The notes beneath the pieces were generated by a model. That model had not been told where the DNA came from. It searched no databases and saw only the letters and a program-made list of their open reading frames with translations. Below, in pieces: positions 17,969 to 28,750 of a stretch of DNA of 64,000 nt; position 1 is the first letter of the stretch; each line of letters opens with the position of its first letter. Source of the DNA: Rhodoplanes serenus (GTDB lineage Bacteria > Pseudomonadota > Alphaproteobacteria > Rhizobiales > Xanthobacteraceae); contig CAMDDZ010000016.1 of the NCBI GenBank assembly GCA_945893145.1, positions 1 to 64,000 of the forward strand. The letters are read 5' to 3'. Position numbers and translations under genes: made by a program.

Positions 17969-19009
17969 GTGAGCCCTGAGAAGACCGACGATCTGTCCGG
18001 CGATGTCCCGCATCCGCGCGTGACGACCGAGCTGTTCGGCCACGCCGATGCTGAGGCGACCCTACTCGATGCCTATCGCTCCGGCCGCGTGCCGCACGCC
18101 TGGCTGATCGGCGGCGAGCGCGGCATCGGCAAAGCCACGCTCGCCTACAGGATGGCGCGGTTCGTGCTGGCAAACCCTGAGCCGGCGATGCCGGCTGTGC
18201 AGAAGGCGAAGTCACTTGCGGTCAAGGCCGATCACCCGGTGGCGCGGCGCATCGCGGGCCAGGCGCACAGCGATCTGCTGGTGCTCGAACGCACACTGAA
18301 TGACAAGGGCAAATTGCGCCAGGACATCGCGGTGGAGGACGTGCGCCGCTCGGTGTCGTTCTTCGGCTCAACGGCGGGCGAGGGGGGCTGGCGCGTCGCG
18401 GTGGTCGATTCCGTCGATGAACTCAATCGGTTCGGCGACAACGCGCTGCTCAAGATCGTCGAGGAGCCACCGCCGCGCTCGCTGTTGCTGCTGGTCAGCC
18501 ATTCGCCGGGTCGCGTGCTGCCGACCATCCGCTCGCGCTGCCGGGCGTTGATGCTGCGTCCGCTCGCCACCGACGATGTGGCGCGTGCGGCCGCGAATGC
18601 GATCGGCCGCAAGGCGAACGACCCTGACGTCCACGCCGCGGCTGAGGCGGCTGTCGGCTCTGTCGGCCGCGCGCTTTTGTTCCTTGAGGGCGATGCACTG
18701 CAATTGCGTCAGCAGATCGTTGGCCTGCTGGAAAGCTTGCCGAAGCTCGATCCACGCGCGCTGCATGCGCTTGGCGACGAATTGGCCGGCACTGAGGCCG
18801 AGACGCTGGCCGCTTTCATGGACACGGTGAATTCCTGGCTCTCGGCGCAACTCGCCGCGGGCGCGCGGGACAAGCGCAGCCTCGCGCGCGTCGCCGAGGC
18901 CTGGGAGAAGGTCAATCGCGCCGGAATCGACACGGAAACCTACAATCTCGACCGCAAACCGTTCGTATTCTCGGTGTTTGGCATGCTTGCCGAGGCGGCG
19001 GCCCGTTGA
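17969..19009 (+). CDS. holB: DNA polymerase III subunit delta'
   Basis: PHAWLIGGERGIGKATLAYRMARF; delta'-like AAA domain lacking Zn cluster region; GTG start; follows tmk. Confidence 0.92.
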   Translation: MSPEKTDDLSGDVPHPRVTTELFGHADAEATLLDAYRSGRVPHAWLIGGERGIGKATLAYRMARFVLANPEPAMPAVQKAKSLAVKADHPVARRIAGQAHSDLLVLERTLNDKGKLRQDIAVEDVRRSVSFFGSTAGEGGWRVAVVDSVDELNRFGDNALLKIVEEPPPRSLLLLVSHSPGRVLPTIRSRCRALMLRPLATDDVARAAANAIGRKANDPDVHAAAEAAVGSVGRALLFLEGDALQLRQQIVGLLESLPKLDPRALHALGDELAGTEAETLAAFMDTVNSWLSAQLAAGARDKRSLARVAEAWEKVNRAGIDTETYNLDRKPFVFSVFGMLAEAAAR

Positions 19010-19024
19010 TACCTACGGGACCAC

Positions 19025-20590
19025 ATGTCCGAGCAGCCCCGCTATTACATCACCACGGCGATTTCCTATCCCAACGGCCCCCCGCACATCGGGCATGCCT
19101 ATGAGGTGATCGCGACCGATGCCATTGCTCGCTTCAAGCGGCTCGATGGCTATGACGTGTTCTTTCTCACCGGCACTGACGAACACGGCCAGAAGATCCA
19201 GCAAACCGCCACAAAAGAGGGCATCACCGCCCGAGAACTGGTCGACCGCAACGTCAAGCAATTCCGCGCGATGGTCGAGCGGATGAACTGCTCGAACGAC
19301 GATTTCATCCGCACCACCGAGGACCGGCATCACCGCTCGTCGGAAGAAATCTGGCGGCGGATGGAGAAGAACGGCGACATCTACCTCAGCAAATATGCCG
19401 GCTGGTACTCGGTGCGCGACGAGGCGTACTACGCCGAGGACGAGACGCATCTGAACGAGCACAAGGTCCGCATCGCCACCAAGACCGGCACGCCGGTCGA
19501 ATGGGTGGAGGAGGAGAGCTATTTCTTCAAGCTCTCGGCTTATGCGGACAAGCTGCTCAAGCTCTATGAGCGCGAGAACTATGTGCTGCCGAAGGAGCGG
19601 CTCAACGAGGTCGCGAGCTTCATCAAAGGCGGTCTGCAGGACCTTTCGATCTCGCGCACGACCTTCGACTGGGGTGTGCGCGTTCCGGACAATCCGAAGC
19701 ACATCATGTATGTGTGGGTCGATGCGCTGACGAACTACATCACGGCCGCGGGGTTTCCCGACGACAACGGCGAGAAATTCAAGCGCTACTGGCCGGCCGA
19801 TCTGCACGTGATCGGCAAGGATATCGTGCGGTTCCACGCGGTCTATTGGCCGGCGTTCCTGATGTCGGCCGGCATCGAGGTGCCGCGGCATATTTTCTCT
19901 CACGGCTTCCTGTTCAACCGCGGCGAGAAAATGTCGAAGTCGGTCGGCAATGTGGTCGATCCGTTCACGATGACCGACCACTACGGTGTCGATCAGTTCC
20001 GCTATTTCTTCTTGCGCGAAGTGCCGTTCGGCCAGGACGGCAACTACAGCCATGAGGCGATCGTCAACCGCATCAACGCTGATCTTGCCAACGATCTCGG
20101 CAATCTGGCGCAGCGCTCGCTGTCGATGATCAACAAGCAGCTTGGCGGTGTGCTGCCGAAGCCAGGTGCGTTTAGTGCTGCCGACAACACCATTCTGGCC
20201 GCCGCCGACGCGATGATCGGTACGGCGCGCGAGCACATGAAGACGCAACAACTGCACCAGGTGCTCAACACGGTGTGGGCTGTCGTTGCCGATGCCAACC
20301 GCTATTTCGCGGGCGAAGCGCCCTGGGCGCTCGCCAAGACCGATCCGGCGAAGCAGGGCACAGTTCTCTATGTCACCGGCGAGGTGATCAGGCAGGTCGC
20401 AATCTTGTGCCAGCCGTTCGTGCCAGCGTCGGCTGCGAAGCTGCTCGATATCCTTGGCATTCCGACGGGCGAGCGCGGGTTTGACCGGCTCGGCAAAGGC
20501 GGCACCAGGATTGCGGCTGGCACCACGCTGCCCCCGCCGGCCCCGGTGTTTCCGCGCTACGTCGAGCCGGAAGCCGCCGCGAAGGCGTGA
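19025..20590 (+). CDS. metG: methionyl-tRNA synthetase
   Basis: [21 protein letters not shown] (HIGH) and KMSKS motifs. Confidence 0.96.
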   Translation: MSEQPRYYITTAISYPNGPPHIGHAYEVIATDAIARFKRLDGYDVFFLTGTDEHGQKIQQTATKEGITARELVDRNVKQFRAMVERMNCSNDDFIRTTEDRHHRSSEEIWRRMEKNGDIYLSKYAGWYSVRDEAYYAEDETHLNEHKVRIATKTGTPVEWVEEESYFFKLSAYADKLLKLYERENYVLPKERLNEVASFIKGGLQDLSISRTTFDWGVRVPDNPKHIMYVWVDALTNYITAAGFPDDNGEKFKRYWPADLHVIGKDIVRFHAVYWPAFLMSAGIEVPRHIFSHGFLFNRGEKMSKSVGNVVDPFTMTDHYGVDQFRYFFLREVPFGQDGNYSHEAIVNRINADLANDLGNLAQRSLSMINKQLGGVLPKPGAFSAADNTILAAADAMIGTAREHMKTQQLHQVLNTVWAVVADANRYFAGEAPWALAKTDPAKQGTVLYVTGEVIRQVAILCQPFVPASAAKLLDILGIPTGERGFDRLGKGGTRIAAGTTLPPPAPVFPRYVEPEAAAKA

Positions 20591-20642
20591 TCGCGGTTTT
20601 CGCAATCGCTTCGTTGGCCGGCGGTTCGGCGGCGTTGCGGCG

Positions 20643-20975
20643 TCAGGAAAGCGTTTTTCTCCACATGAACGTGCCGGGACCGCAGCGCATGTAGGCTTTC
20701 TCATAGCCGAGGATGCGCATGGCTTCTGCCTCGGCGTCGCGCGCCGCATCTTGTTTTCCGATGGCGGCGAGCTTCGTCATCTTGGCGCGCAGTTCCTTGA
20801 CCTTGGCAGCATCCGCCGGGGACGGCTTGGCCTCCGAGATCGTGTCATCGAGGCTCGCGCCGAGCGGCGGAATGTTGGTTTGCGCCGCCGGATTGTTGGC
20901 TGGTCTTGGGCCACAGGCGAGTGCGGGAGCAACGACGAGCGTTGAAAGAATCAGACCGAGAATGAGCTTGCGCAT
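20643..20975 (-). CDS. hypothetical secreted/lipoprotein-like protein
   Basis: Signal peptide MRKLILGLILSTLVVAPALACG; no recognised domain. Confidence 0.6.
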   Translation of the reverse strand: MRKLILGLILSTLVVAPALACGPRPANNPAAQTNIPPLGASLDDTISEAKPSPADAAKVKELRAKMTKLAAIGKQDAARDAEAEAMRILGYEKAYMRCGPGTFMWRKTLS

Positions 20976-21127
20976 GGGCGTCCTCGCGGATTCGTGCCGA
21001 TGCGCATTGGTCGATTGAACTTGCGGCTCGGTTCATGAGCGGGCATTTTTTATTCGACCAGACAGCCGAAATTCCGTATGGGTAGCGCTGAAAAATGACG
21101 CTGCCACAGCGCCTTAACGAGCGGTCG

Positions 21128-21925
21128 ATGCTGGTTGACAGCCATTGCCACCTCGATTTTCCGGACTTTCAGGACGGGCTCGACGCGGTCGTTGCGCGCG
21201 CCAGCGGCGCTGGCGTTGGACGCATGGTGACGATCTCGACGCGCGTGCGCCGTCAGCCCGATCTCATCGCGATCGCGGAACGGTTTCCCGACGTGTTCTG
21301 CTCGGTCGGTACGCATCCACACCATGCCCACGAGGAACTTGACATCGGCGCCGCCGATCTGGTGTCCCTCACGCGCCATCCCAAGGTGGTGGCGATCGGT
21401 GAGGCAGGGCTCGACTATCACTACGACAACTCGCCGCGCGACGCGCAGGAGCAGGGCTTTCGCGTGCATATCGCGGCGGCGCGGGAAACCGGCCTGCCGC
21501 TGGTGATCCATTCGCGCGACGCCGACGCCGATATGGCCAAGATATTGCGCGACGAAATGGGGAAGGGCGCCTTCCCGGCTGTGCTGCATTGTTTCACTGG
21601 CGGCCGCGAACTGGCCTTCGCCGGCATCGAGCTTGGGCTCTATGTGTCGTTCACCGGCATTCTGACGTTCAAGCGCTCCGACGACCTGCGTGCGATCGCC
21701 AAGGACCTGCCGGCGGATCGCATTCTGGTGGAAACGGACTCGCCCTATCTCGCGCCCGCTCCTTATCGCGGCAAGCGCTGCGAGCCAGCCTATGTGGTGG
21801 AGACCGCGAAGGTGTTGGCGGAGACGCGCGGTGTTTCGCCTGACGAGATCGCGCGGCAGACCACGGACAACTTCTTCCGCCTGTTCAGCAAGGTGCCGCG
21901 GCCGGCTGCTGCGGCGGCCGCATGA
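21128..21925 (+). CDS. tatD: TatD family metal-dependent hydrolase
   Basis: MLVDSHCHLDFPD; IGEAGLDYHYD; HCFTGG; LVETDSPYLAP motifs. Confidence 0.93.
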   Translation: MLVDSHCHLDFPDFQDGLDAVVARASGAGVGRMVTISTRVRRQPDLIAIAERFPDVFCSVGTHPHHAHEELDIGAADLVSLTRHPKVVAIGEAGLDYHYDNSPRDAQEQGFRVHIAAARETGLPLVIHSRDADADMAKILRDEMGKGAFPAVLHCFTGGRELAFAGIELGLYVSFTGILTFKRSDDLRAIAKDLPADRILVETDSPYLAPAPYRGKRCEPAYVVETAKVLAETRGVSPDEIARQTTDNFFRLFSKVPRPAAAAAA

Positions 21926-22725
21926 CGCTGAAATTCACCATTCTGGGCTGCGGGTTTTCCGGTGGTGTGCCGCGGGCTGCGCTCGGCTGGGGCGCTTGCG
22001 ACCCGAACAACCCCAAGAACCGCCGCCGCCGCACTTCGCTGCTGGTCGAGCGCCGTAGCGCCACGGGCGGCCTCACCAGCGTGTTGGTCGACACCTCGCC
22101 TGACCTGCGCGACCAGCTTTTCGACGCTGGGGTGAACTGGCTCGACGCGGTGCTCTATACGCACCCCCATGCCGACCATATCCACGGCATCGACGACCTT
22201 CGGAGCCTGTTCATCGCCAAGCGCCGGCCGGTCGACGTCTATATGGACGAGCCGACCGCGGCGGTGCTGCGCAACCGGTTTGCCTACTGCTTCGAGACCC
22301 CGTCGGGCAGCGAGTACCCGCCGATTGTGACCGGCCATCGGCTTGCAGCCGGCCAGCCGCTGATCATCTCCGGGGAGGGCGGCCCGATCGAGGCCCTGCC
22401 CATCCTCCAGGAGCATGGCGACATCCCCTCGCTCGGCTTCCGCTTTGGGGGGCTTGGCTATTCCTGCGATCTGAGCGGCCTGCCCGCACCCAGCGCTGCG
22501 GCGCTGGCCGGGCTCGAGGTCTGGATCGTCGATGCGCTGCGCTACAAGCCCCATCCCAGCCACTGGTCGGTTTCCGATACGCTCGGCTGGATTGAGCGCC
22601 TGAAGCCCAGGCGCGCCATCCTGACCAATCTGCACGCCGACCTGGACTACGAGGCGCTGCGAGGGCAACTGCCGGCGGGCGTGGAGCCCGGCTTCGACGG
22701 CATCAGCGGCACTGTGGCTGGCTAA
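21922..22725 (+). CDS. MBL-fold metallohydrolase (PhnP-like)
   Basis: FTILGCGFSGGVPR; LYTHPHADHIHGIDDLR; 4-nt overlap with tatD. Confidence 0.88.
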   Translation: MTLKFTILGCGFSGGVPRAALGWGACDPNNPKNRRRRTSLLVERRSATGGLTSVLVDTSPDLRDQLFDAGVNWLDAVLYTHPHADHIHGIDDLRSLFIAKRRPVDVYMDEPTAAVLRNRFAYCFETPSGSEYPPIVTGHRLAAGQPLIISGEGGPIEALPILQEHGDIPSLGFRFGGLGYSCDLSGLPAPSAAALAGLEVWIVDALRYKPHPSHWSVSDTLGWIERLKPRRAILTNLHADLDYEALRGQLPAGVEPGFDGISGTVAG

Positions 22726-22739
22726 TCTGACTTCTGAGC

Positions 22740-22930
22740 AATCTGCCAGATTATACGATGTTCAGTAGGCTTTTGCGTCAACGCAAGATTTCGATCAATT
22801 ACATAAATATCGACGCAATTTCAGTATATTGGATACCGATCCTCATCTATCAAAGAGTTGGCGGCTCGATAGTAGCCATGACAAGCTGAACAGTAATATT
22901 CCATAATATGTCTTATGCGAATCAAGCCTA
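22740..22930 (+). promoter_or_regulatory. AT-rich leader/promoter region of dps, containing inverted repeat ATATT-CCAT-AATAT (22896-22909)
   Basis: Sharp local AT enrichment in a GC-rich window directly upstream of dps; perfect 5-bp inverted repeat. Confidence 0.45.
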
Positions 22931-23051
22931 TGGCCCTCGAACGAAATGGGCTTGGAACGGATGTGGTGGTGGTTGGTTGTGGGAACCAAGGGCGCGCGTC
23001 CCGGCGCGAGCCCGCCCGCCCCAATGTCCGACATCCCCGAAGGAGCCCTCT

Positions 23052-23603
23052 GTGAGCAACAACAAGGTGACCAAGCTTAAACCCCGCAACACTAAGCCGG
23101 CCGCCGCGCTCGATACGCCGACCGACCTCGATGCCGCGGCCGTCAAGGCTGTCTCGGCAGCCCTCAACGGGCTCCTCGCCGACAGTTACGCGCTTTATCT
23201 GAAGACCAAGAACTTCCACTGGCACGTCAGCGGGCCGCATTTCCGCGACTACCATCTGCTGCTCGACGACCAGGCAACCGACATCCTGGGTACCACCGAC
23301 GACATGGCGGAACGGGTCCGCAAGATCGGCGGCACCACGCTGCGCTCGATCGGCCATATCGCGCAGCTGCAATCCGCCATCGAGGACAATGACGCCGATT
23401 TCGTGCCGCCGGCCATGATGCTGAGTGAGCTAATGAACGACAACAAGAAAGTCGCCCATGCGATGCGCAAGGCCCACGAGGTTTGCGACGAGCACGACGA
23501 TATCGCGAGCGCGAGCTTGATCGAGGTCTGGATCGACCAGACCGAAAAGCGCACATGGTTCCTGTTCGAGGCGGCGCGCAACGCCAGCAACAGCGGCCAC
23601 TAA
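23052..23603 (+). CDS. dps: DNA starvation/stationary-phase protection protein Dps
   Basis: LLADSYALYLKTKNFHWHVSGPHFRDYHLLLDDQA ferroxidase motif; GTG start after AAGGAG. Confidence 0.92.
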   Translation: MSNNKVTKLKPRNTKPAAALDTPTDLDAAAVKAVSAALNGLLADSYALYLKTKNFHWHVSGPHFRDYHLLLDDQATDILGTTDDMAERVRKIGGTTLRSIGHIAQLQSAIEDNDADFVPPAMMLSELMNDNKKVAHAMRKAHEVCDEHDDIASASLIEVWIDQTEKRTWFLFEAARNASNSGH

Positions 23604-23627
23604 CCCTGCCCTGAGTTTCGGCCGGAT

Positions 23628-23660
23628 AAACGCGCCCCCTTTTCTGTGGGGCGCGTTTTC
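23628..23660 (+). terminator. probable intrinsic terminator downstream of dps
   Basis: 11-bp perfect stem AAACGCGCCCC/GGGGCGCGTTT followed by a short T run. Confidence 0.65.
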
Positions 23661-23703
23661 CGTTTATCGCCCCTGCCTGGGCCCTCTGTTACGTTCTCGC
23701 GCC

Positions 23704-24504
23704 ATGAAGTCTTCCCGCGATATCGCCCGGCTGATCGAGATCATGGCGGCGCTGCGCACGCCTGGCAGCGGCTGCCCGTGGGATCTGGAGCAGAATTTCG
23801 AGACCATCGCGCCCTACACGCTGGAGGAGGCCTATGAGGTTGCGGACGCCATCGCGCGCCATGATCTGGGCGATCTCCGCGAGGAGCTCGGCGACCTCCT
23901 GCTCCAGGTCGCGTTCCACGCCCGGATGGCGCAGGAGCAAGGCGCATTCGAGTTCGGCGACGTGGTCGAGGCCATCACGGCGAAGCTGATCCGCCGGCAT
24001 CCGCACGTCTTCGGCGACGTCAAGGCTGCGACCACCGAGCAGGTCAACGCCAACTGGGAGCGCATCAAGGCCGAAGAAAAGGCTGAGCGCGGAATTCCGG
24101 CCGGGCCGACTGGGGCGCTGGCTGGCGTGCCGGTCGGCTTCCCTGCTCTGACGCGCGCGCTCAAGCTCCAGGCCAAGGCCGGCAAGGTCGGCTTTGACTG
24201 GAACGACCCGCTGGCGGTGCTGGCGAAGATCCGCGAGGAGTGCGACGAGATCGAAGTCGAGATCCAAGCCGGCCAGCGCGACAAGGCGGCAGCCGAAACC
24301 GGCGATCTGCTGTTCGCCGTGGTCAACCTCGCACGGCACCTGGCTATCGATCCGGAAGCGACGCTGCGCGGCGCCAATCAGAAGTTCGAGCGCCGTTTTG
24401 CTTCGATCGAGCGTGCGCTTGCCGCCAAGGGCAAGAGGCCGCAGGACGCGACTTTGGCCGAGATGGATGCGCTGTGGGATGCCGCGAAGGCGGCGGAGAC
24501 GTAG
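23704..24504 (+). CDS. mazG: nucleoside triphosphate pyrophosphohydrolase MazG
   Basis: CPWDLEQNFETIAPYTLEEAYEVADAI...EELGDLLLQVAFHARMA, duplicated C-terminal module. Confidence 0.94.
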   Translation: MKSSRDIARLIEIMAALRTPGSGCPWDLEQNFETIAPYTLEEAYEVADAIARHDLGDLREELGDLLLQVAFHARMAQEQGAFEFGDVVEAITAKLIRRHPHVFGDVKAATTEQVNANWERIKAEEKAERGIPAGPTGALAGVPVGFPALTRALKLQAKAGKVGFDWNDPLAVLAKIREECDEIEVEIQAGQRDKAAAETGDLLFAVVNLARHLAIDPEATLRGANQKFERRFASIERALAAKGKRPQDATLAEMDALWDAAKAAET

Positions 24505-24507
24505 CTT

Positions 24508-25497
24508 TTACTCGACGCCCGCGGCCTTCAGATATTGCAGATCGACGAAGCGCTCGGGCGCAGGCAGCGGCGGTTTGATGGAGCCACCCTCCTCCATGAA
24601 GGCGATCACCTGCGCGAGGCCCGCCAGATTGATCTCCGCGGCCTTCGGCAGCACGCCGCGATCCGGCTCGAAATAGAGTGCCAGCGTCTGCCGCGCGATC
24701 TCCTCGGTCGAGCCGGTAACCTGCACGATCGCCCGGATGACCTCGGCGCGATTGGTGGGCTCCCGGATAAATCGGAACGACGCCGCCAACGCGCGCACGA
24801 AACGCACTGTTGTGTCGCGATTTTTCTCCGCCCAGCCGCGTTTCACCGCGACAAGCTGGAACTGGAAAGTCGATACCGCTTCGGTCGACAGGCCGAGCCG
24901 CCGGAATCCTTGCGAGATCGCAATGAGGTCGTCCGGCTGGCCGAGCGGCACGCCGTCACACTCGCCCCGCTTGAGACATTCGAAACGCACCGGCGAGCCG
25001 ACCAGTTCCTTGACCCGGTAGTCCGTGGGCGCGAGACCATTGAGCGCCAAGAGTTTGCGCATCGAAATCGAGATCGTGTCGACCGGCAGCGACAGGCCGA
25101 GCTGCTTGCCCTTCAGGTTGGCAAAGCTCGTGATGTCCGGCTTCACGATCAGGCTGTAGATCGGATTGGAGGTTTCGCTGGCGATGCCGATGGCATCTGA
25201 GCCGTTGAGCGCGGCCTGGATCAGATACGGCGTCGCGGTTTGCGTGACATGGACCGTGCCGCGCTCCAGCGCTGCCACCATCTTGTCGGTGCCGCCCTCG
25301 ATCGGCACCAGTTCAAGATTGATGTTTTCGCGCGCCAGCAGGCCCTTCTGCTGAGCGACGAACAGATACACCGACGACATGCTTCGCACGGTCGAAGGGA
25401 TTTGGCCGAACCGCAGCGTGACGGGCTCGGCCTGTCCGGTTGCCGGTAGCGCGATCCAGAGCGCTGTTGCGACGGCAACAAGGACACGGGTTTTCAC
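24508..25497 (-). CDS. ABC transporter substrate-binding protein, NMT1/THI5-like
   Basis: Signal peptide; LRFGQIPSTVRSMSSVYLFVAQQKGLLARENINLELVPIEGGTDKMVAAL. Confidence 0.85.
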   Translation of the reverse strand: MKTRVLVAVATALWIALPATGQAEPVTLRFGQIPSTVRSMSSVYLFVAQQKGLLARENINLELVPIEGGTDKMVAALERGTVHVTQTATPYLIQAALNGSDAIGIASETSNPIYSLIVKPDITSFANLKGKQLGLSLPVDTISISMRKLLALNGLAPTDYRVKELVGSPVRFECLKRGECDGVPLGQPDDLIAISQGFRRLGLSTEAVSTFQFQLVAVKRGWAEKNRDTTVRFVRALAASFRFIREPTNRAEVIRAIVQVTGSTEEIARQTLALYFEPDRGVLPKAAEINLAGLAQVIAFMEEGGSIKPPLPAPERFVDLQYLKAAGVE

Positions 25498-26885
25498 GAA
25501 TCGCTCCGCCCCGCCTCGCTCACCGCGCGCACCGGAAATTTGGCGGTGACGGCGCCAGCCTGCGCCGGATCGACCCGCACCGTCATGGCGAGGCGGCCCT
25601 CCGCGTCGAGCGCCTTCGCCATCACCTCGGTGTGGCGGTGCAGCCAGCTCACGCCCGCGCCATCGGCGGGATCGAGCGCGAGATCGAGCACCACGCGGCG
25701 CTGGCTCAGGCGCGCTTCGATGGCTGCGGTCAGGTGATCGACCCCCTCCCCAGTCACAGCGGACACCAGCACCGGCCGGCGTCCCGCCGGCTGGCGTTCG
25801 GCGAGGTTTTTGACCCGCACACGGCCATCGGCATCGAGCCGGTCGATCTTGTTCCAGACTTCGATCAGACGCTGCTCGTCTTCGAGATCGATGCCGAGCG
25901 CGCGCAAAACCTCCTCGACGTCGCGCGATTGCACCAGGGTGTCTTCATGAGATACGTCGCGCACGTGCAGGATCACGTCGGCTTCGATCACCTCTTCGAG
26001 CGTGGCGCGGAACGCCGCGACCAGCATGGTGGGCAGATCGGAGATAAAACCCACGGTGTCCGAGAGGATGATTTTCAATCCCGCAGGCAGCGCCACGGCG
26101 CGCAACGTCGGATCGAGCGTTGCGAACAGCATGTTGGCTTCGAGCACGCTGGCGTGTGTCATGCGGTTGAACAGCGTTGATTTGCCGGCGTTGGTGTATC
26201 CGACCAGCGCCGCAATGGGATACGGCACCCGCGCGCGGCCGTCGCGATGCAGCTTCCGCCGTTTCATCACCTTCTCGAGCTCGATCTCGATGCGGGCGAG
26301 CCGCTCGTCGATCAGGCGGCGGTCGGTTTCAAGCTGCGTTTCACCGGGACCACCGAGGAAGCCAAAGCCGCCGCGCTGGCGCTCAAGGTGAGTCCAGGAC
26401 CGAACCAGGCGGCTGCGTTGGTAGGTCAGGTGGGCGTGTTCGACCTGTAACGCGCCTTCCTTGGTGCGTGCACGGCGGCCGAAAATTTCCAAGATCAACC
26501 CAGTGCGATCCAGCACCTTGGCGCCCCAGGCCTTCTCCAGATTGCGCTGCTGCACCGGCGAGAGTGCGCAGTCCATGATCACGACGCCGACTTCCAGCGT
26601 CTTGACCAAGCCAGCCAGCTCATCGACCTTGCCCTTGCCGATGTAGGTCGCAGGACGGATCTCGTTGAGCGACACGATGCCGACCTCGGCGACATTGAGG
26701 TCGATGGCGCGGGTGAGCCCGATCGCCTCTTCGAGACGCGCCGCTGGGCTACGTTCCGGTTCGGCGTGAGCCGCATCGCGCACCGGCCGCGGCCGGCGAT
26801 AGGGCCCGATGACGATCGCGCGTCCGCTGCCTGAGCCCGGAGAGCTCAGGACGTCCGAATGCTGGTCGCGCGGGCGCGGCTCCAA
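25494..26885 (-). CDS. hflX: GTPase HflX
   Basis: IGKGKVDEL; ALVGYTNAGKSTLFN; DTVGFI; ERQRGGFGFLGGPGETQLETDRR. Confidence 0.95.
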   Translation of the reverse strand: MEPRPRDQHSDVLSSPGSGSGRAIVIGPYRRPRPVRDAAHAEPERSPAARLEEAIGLTRAIDLNVAEVGIVSLNEIRPATYIGKGKVDELAGLVKTLEVGVVIMDCALSPVQQRNLEKAWGAKVLDRTGLILEIFGRRARTKEGALQVEHAHLTYQRSRLVRSWTHLERQRGGFGFLGGPGETQLETDRRLIDERLARIEIELEKVMKRRKLHRDGRARVPYPIAALVGYTNAGKSTLFNRMTHASVLEANMLFATLDPTLRAVALPAGLKIILSDTVGFISDLPTMLVAAFRATLEEVIEADVILHVRDVSHEDTLVQSRDVEEVLRALGIDLEDEQRLIEVWNKIDRLDADGRVRVKNLAERQPAGRRPVLVSAVTGEGVDHLTAAIEARLSQRRVVLDLALDPADGAGVSWLHRHTEVMAKALDAEGRLAMTVRVDPAQAGAVTAKFPVRAVSEAGRSDS

Positions 26886-27146
26886 TTAGGTTTTTTCTCC
26901 GGCGGGCGCCTCCTCGGCGCCTTCGAACAGCTGGATCGGGTGACCCGGCATGATCGTGGAGATGGCGTGCTTGTAAACGAGTTGCGAGTGACCGTCTCGC
27001 CGCAGCAGCACGCAGAAATTATCGAACCAGGTCACCACGCCTTGTAGCTTCACCCCGTTCACGAGGAAGATCGTGAGTGGGACCTTGCTCTTGCGAACGT
27101 GGTTGAGAAAGGTGTCTTGCAAGTTTTGCGCGCGTTCGGCTGCCAT
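26886..27146 (-). CDS. hfq: RNA chaperone Hfq
   Basis: [64 protein letters not shown] extension upstream trimmed. Confidence 0.97.
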   Translation of the reverse strand: MAAERAQNLQDTFLNHVRKSKVPLTIFLVNGVKLQGVVTWFDNFCVLLRRDGHSQLVYKHAISTIMPGHPIQLFEGAEEAPAGEKT

Positions 27147-27325
27147 TGCCGTTGTTTCCGTTATAGCTCGCGGACCCCTGCCGCGAGTTGTTGTTCTCAA
27201 GTCGCTTGGCGTTTGATTTATGGGCCATAGGACTTGGGGCCCAGGTATTAGATGGCACCCCCGAACGCCACGCAAGAGCAAGTTCGCGGCAACGGTGCGC
27301 GAATCCGGGCTTTCGCTCAGAAATC

Positions 27326-28183
27326 TCAGGAGAATTCGGCGTGCCGGTGGAAATCCCGCCGCAATGCGCTGGCGATTAATCCAGGTGCCCCGTTACCGAC
27401 CGGACGGCCGTCGATCCGCACCACCGGGATCACGATCTGGCTCGCCGACGTGACGAACGCCTCACGTGCTGCGTGTGCTTCATCGACCGTGAAGGCGCGC
27501 TCTTCGAGCTTGAGGCCGTGTGCGGCGAGAACTTCCAGCACAACCGTACGGGTGATGCCGCGCAGGATGGCGTGATCCGCCTGGCGGGTGACCACTTTGC
27601 CGTCGCGCGTGACGATCCAGGCGTTGGACGACGAGCCCTCCGTCACCCTGCCCTCCTTGTCGACGAACCAGGCCTCGCGGGCGCCCTGCTCGCGCGCCGC
27701 CTGCTTGGCGAGCACGTTGGGAAGCAGCGACACCGATTTGATGTCGACGCGCTCCCAACGGTTCTCGGGAACCGTGACCACGGCCACGCCATCGGCCGCG
27801 AGTTTTTCGGCATTGGCGAAATCGAGGTTGCGCGCCGTGACCACGATGCTCGGTGCGGTGCCGGGCGGCGGGAAGGCATGATCGCGCCGCGACACGCCGC
27901 GGGTGATCTGCAAATAGACGATTCCCCAACGCACCCGGTTGCGGCGCACCACTTCGCGGAACACGACGCCGAGCGCCGCAGGCGACATCGGCATGGCGAT
28001 GCGCAACTCCGCGAGTGAACGCTGCAATCGCTCGATGTGCCGGCGCTCGTCCACCAGCCGGCCCTCGCTCACCTCGCAGACCTCATAAACGCCGTCGGAG
28101 AATTGATAGCCGCGGTCCTCGATGTTCACCGAGGCGTCGCGCTGCGGCAGGTAGCGGCCATTCACATAGGCGATGCGGGACAC
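27326..28183 (-). CDS. dat: D-amino acid aminotransferase (class IV PLP)
   Basis: [41 protein letters not shown]. Confidence 0.9.
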   Translation of the reverse strand: MSRIAYVNGRYLPQRDASVNIEDRGYQFSDGVYEVCEVSEGRLVDERRHIERLQRSLAELRIAMPMSPAALGVVFREVVRRNRVRWGIVYLQITRGVSRRDHAFPPPGTAPSIVVTARNLDFANAEKLAADGVAVVTVPENRWERVDIKSVSLLPNVLAKQAAREQGAREAWFVDKEGRVTEGSSSNAWIVTRDGKVVTRQADHAILRGITRTVVLEVLAAHGLKLEERAFTVDEAHAAREAFVTSASQIVIPVVRIDGRPVGNGAPGLIASALRRDFHRHAEFS

Positions 28184-28252
28184 GGGAAACCCTCAGGGAT
28201 GTCTTGCGTTATCATGCAAATCGGCACGGCTTGCCGCAACAGGAGCGTGTTC

Positions 28253-28750
28253 ATGGTCAAGGTTGTCGGCATCGACCACATTTCGATCTGCGTCAGCGAT
28301 TTCAAGCGCTCGAAAGCCTTCTACCGCAACGTGCTCGGCGCGCTCGGATTCAAGCTGAAGCACGATCTTGCCAACTACGCCGGCTGGAGCAACGGCAAGA
28401 CGCTGTTCTGGATCACCGAAGCAGACGCCGAAGGTAAACGGCACAGGCATCGGATCGGCAACGTCGGGCTGCATCACTATGCCTTCGAGTTGAGCAAGCG
28501 CAAGGACGTGGACGATCTCTACAAGGCTTTGCAGAGGTTCGATGTCGAGGTGGTCGATCCGCCGGACGATTACTACGTAGGCGGCTACTACGCGGTTTAT
28601 TTCCTCGATCCCGATGGGCTGAAGCTCGAAGCCATGGTGTTCGATCCCAAGGGTCTGCGAGAGGCTGAGAAGCGTGCAAAGAAACATACCAGGACGACCG
28701 CGAAGCCGGCCGGCAAACCGGCGCGCAACAAGCGAAAGAAAAAATCTTAG
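28253..28750 (+). CDS. VOC (glyoxalase/bleomycin resistance/dioxygenase) family protein
   Basis: MVKVVGIDHISICVSDFKRSKAFYRNVLG...GYYAVYFLDPDGLKLEAM. Confidence 0.85.
   Translation: MVKVVGIDHISICVSDFKRSKAFYRNVLGALGFKLKHDLANYAGWSNGKTLFWITEADAEGKRHRHRIGNVGLHHYAFELSKRKDVDDLYKALQRFDVEVVDPPDDYYVGGYYAVYFLDPDGLKLEAMVFDPKGLREAEKRAKKHTRTTAKPAGKPARNKRKKKS

Noticed and set aside
19013-20749. 578-aa ORF antisense to metG
   Set aside because: Shadow ORF with no domain signature; metG motifs are unambiguous on the other strand
22821-23372. 183-aa minus-strand ORF opposite dps
   Set aside because: Antisense to the dps coding region and its AT-rich leader; no domain signature
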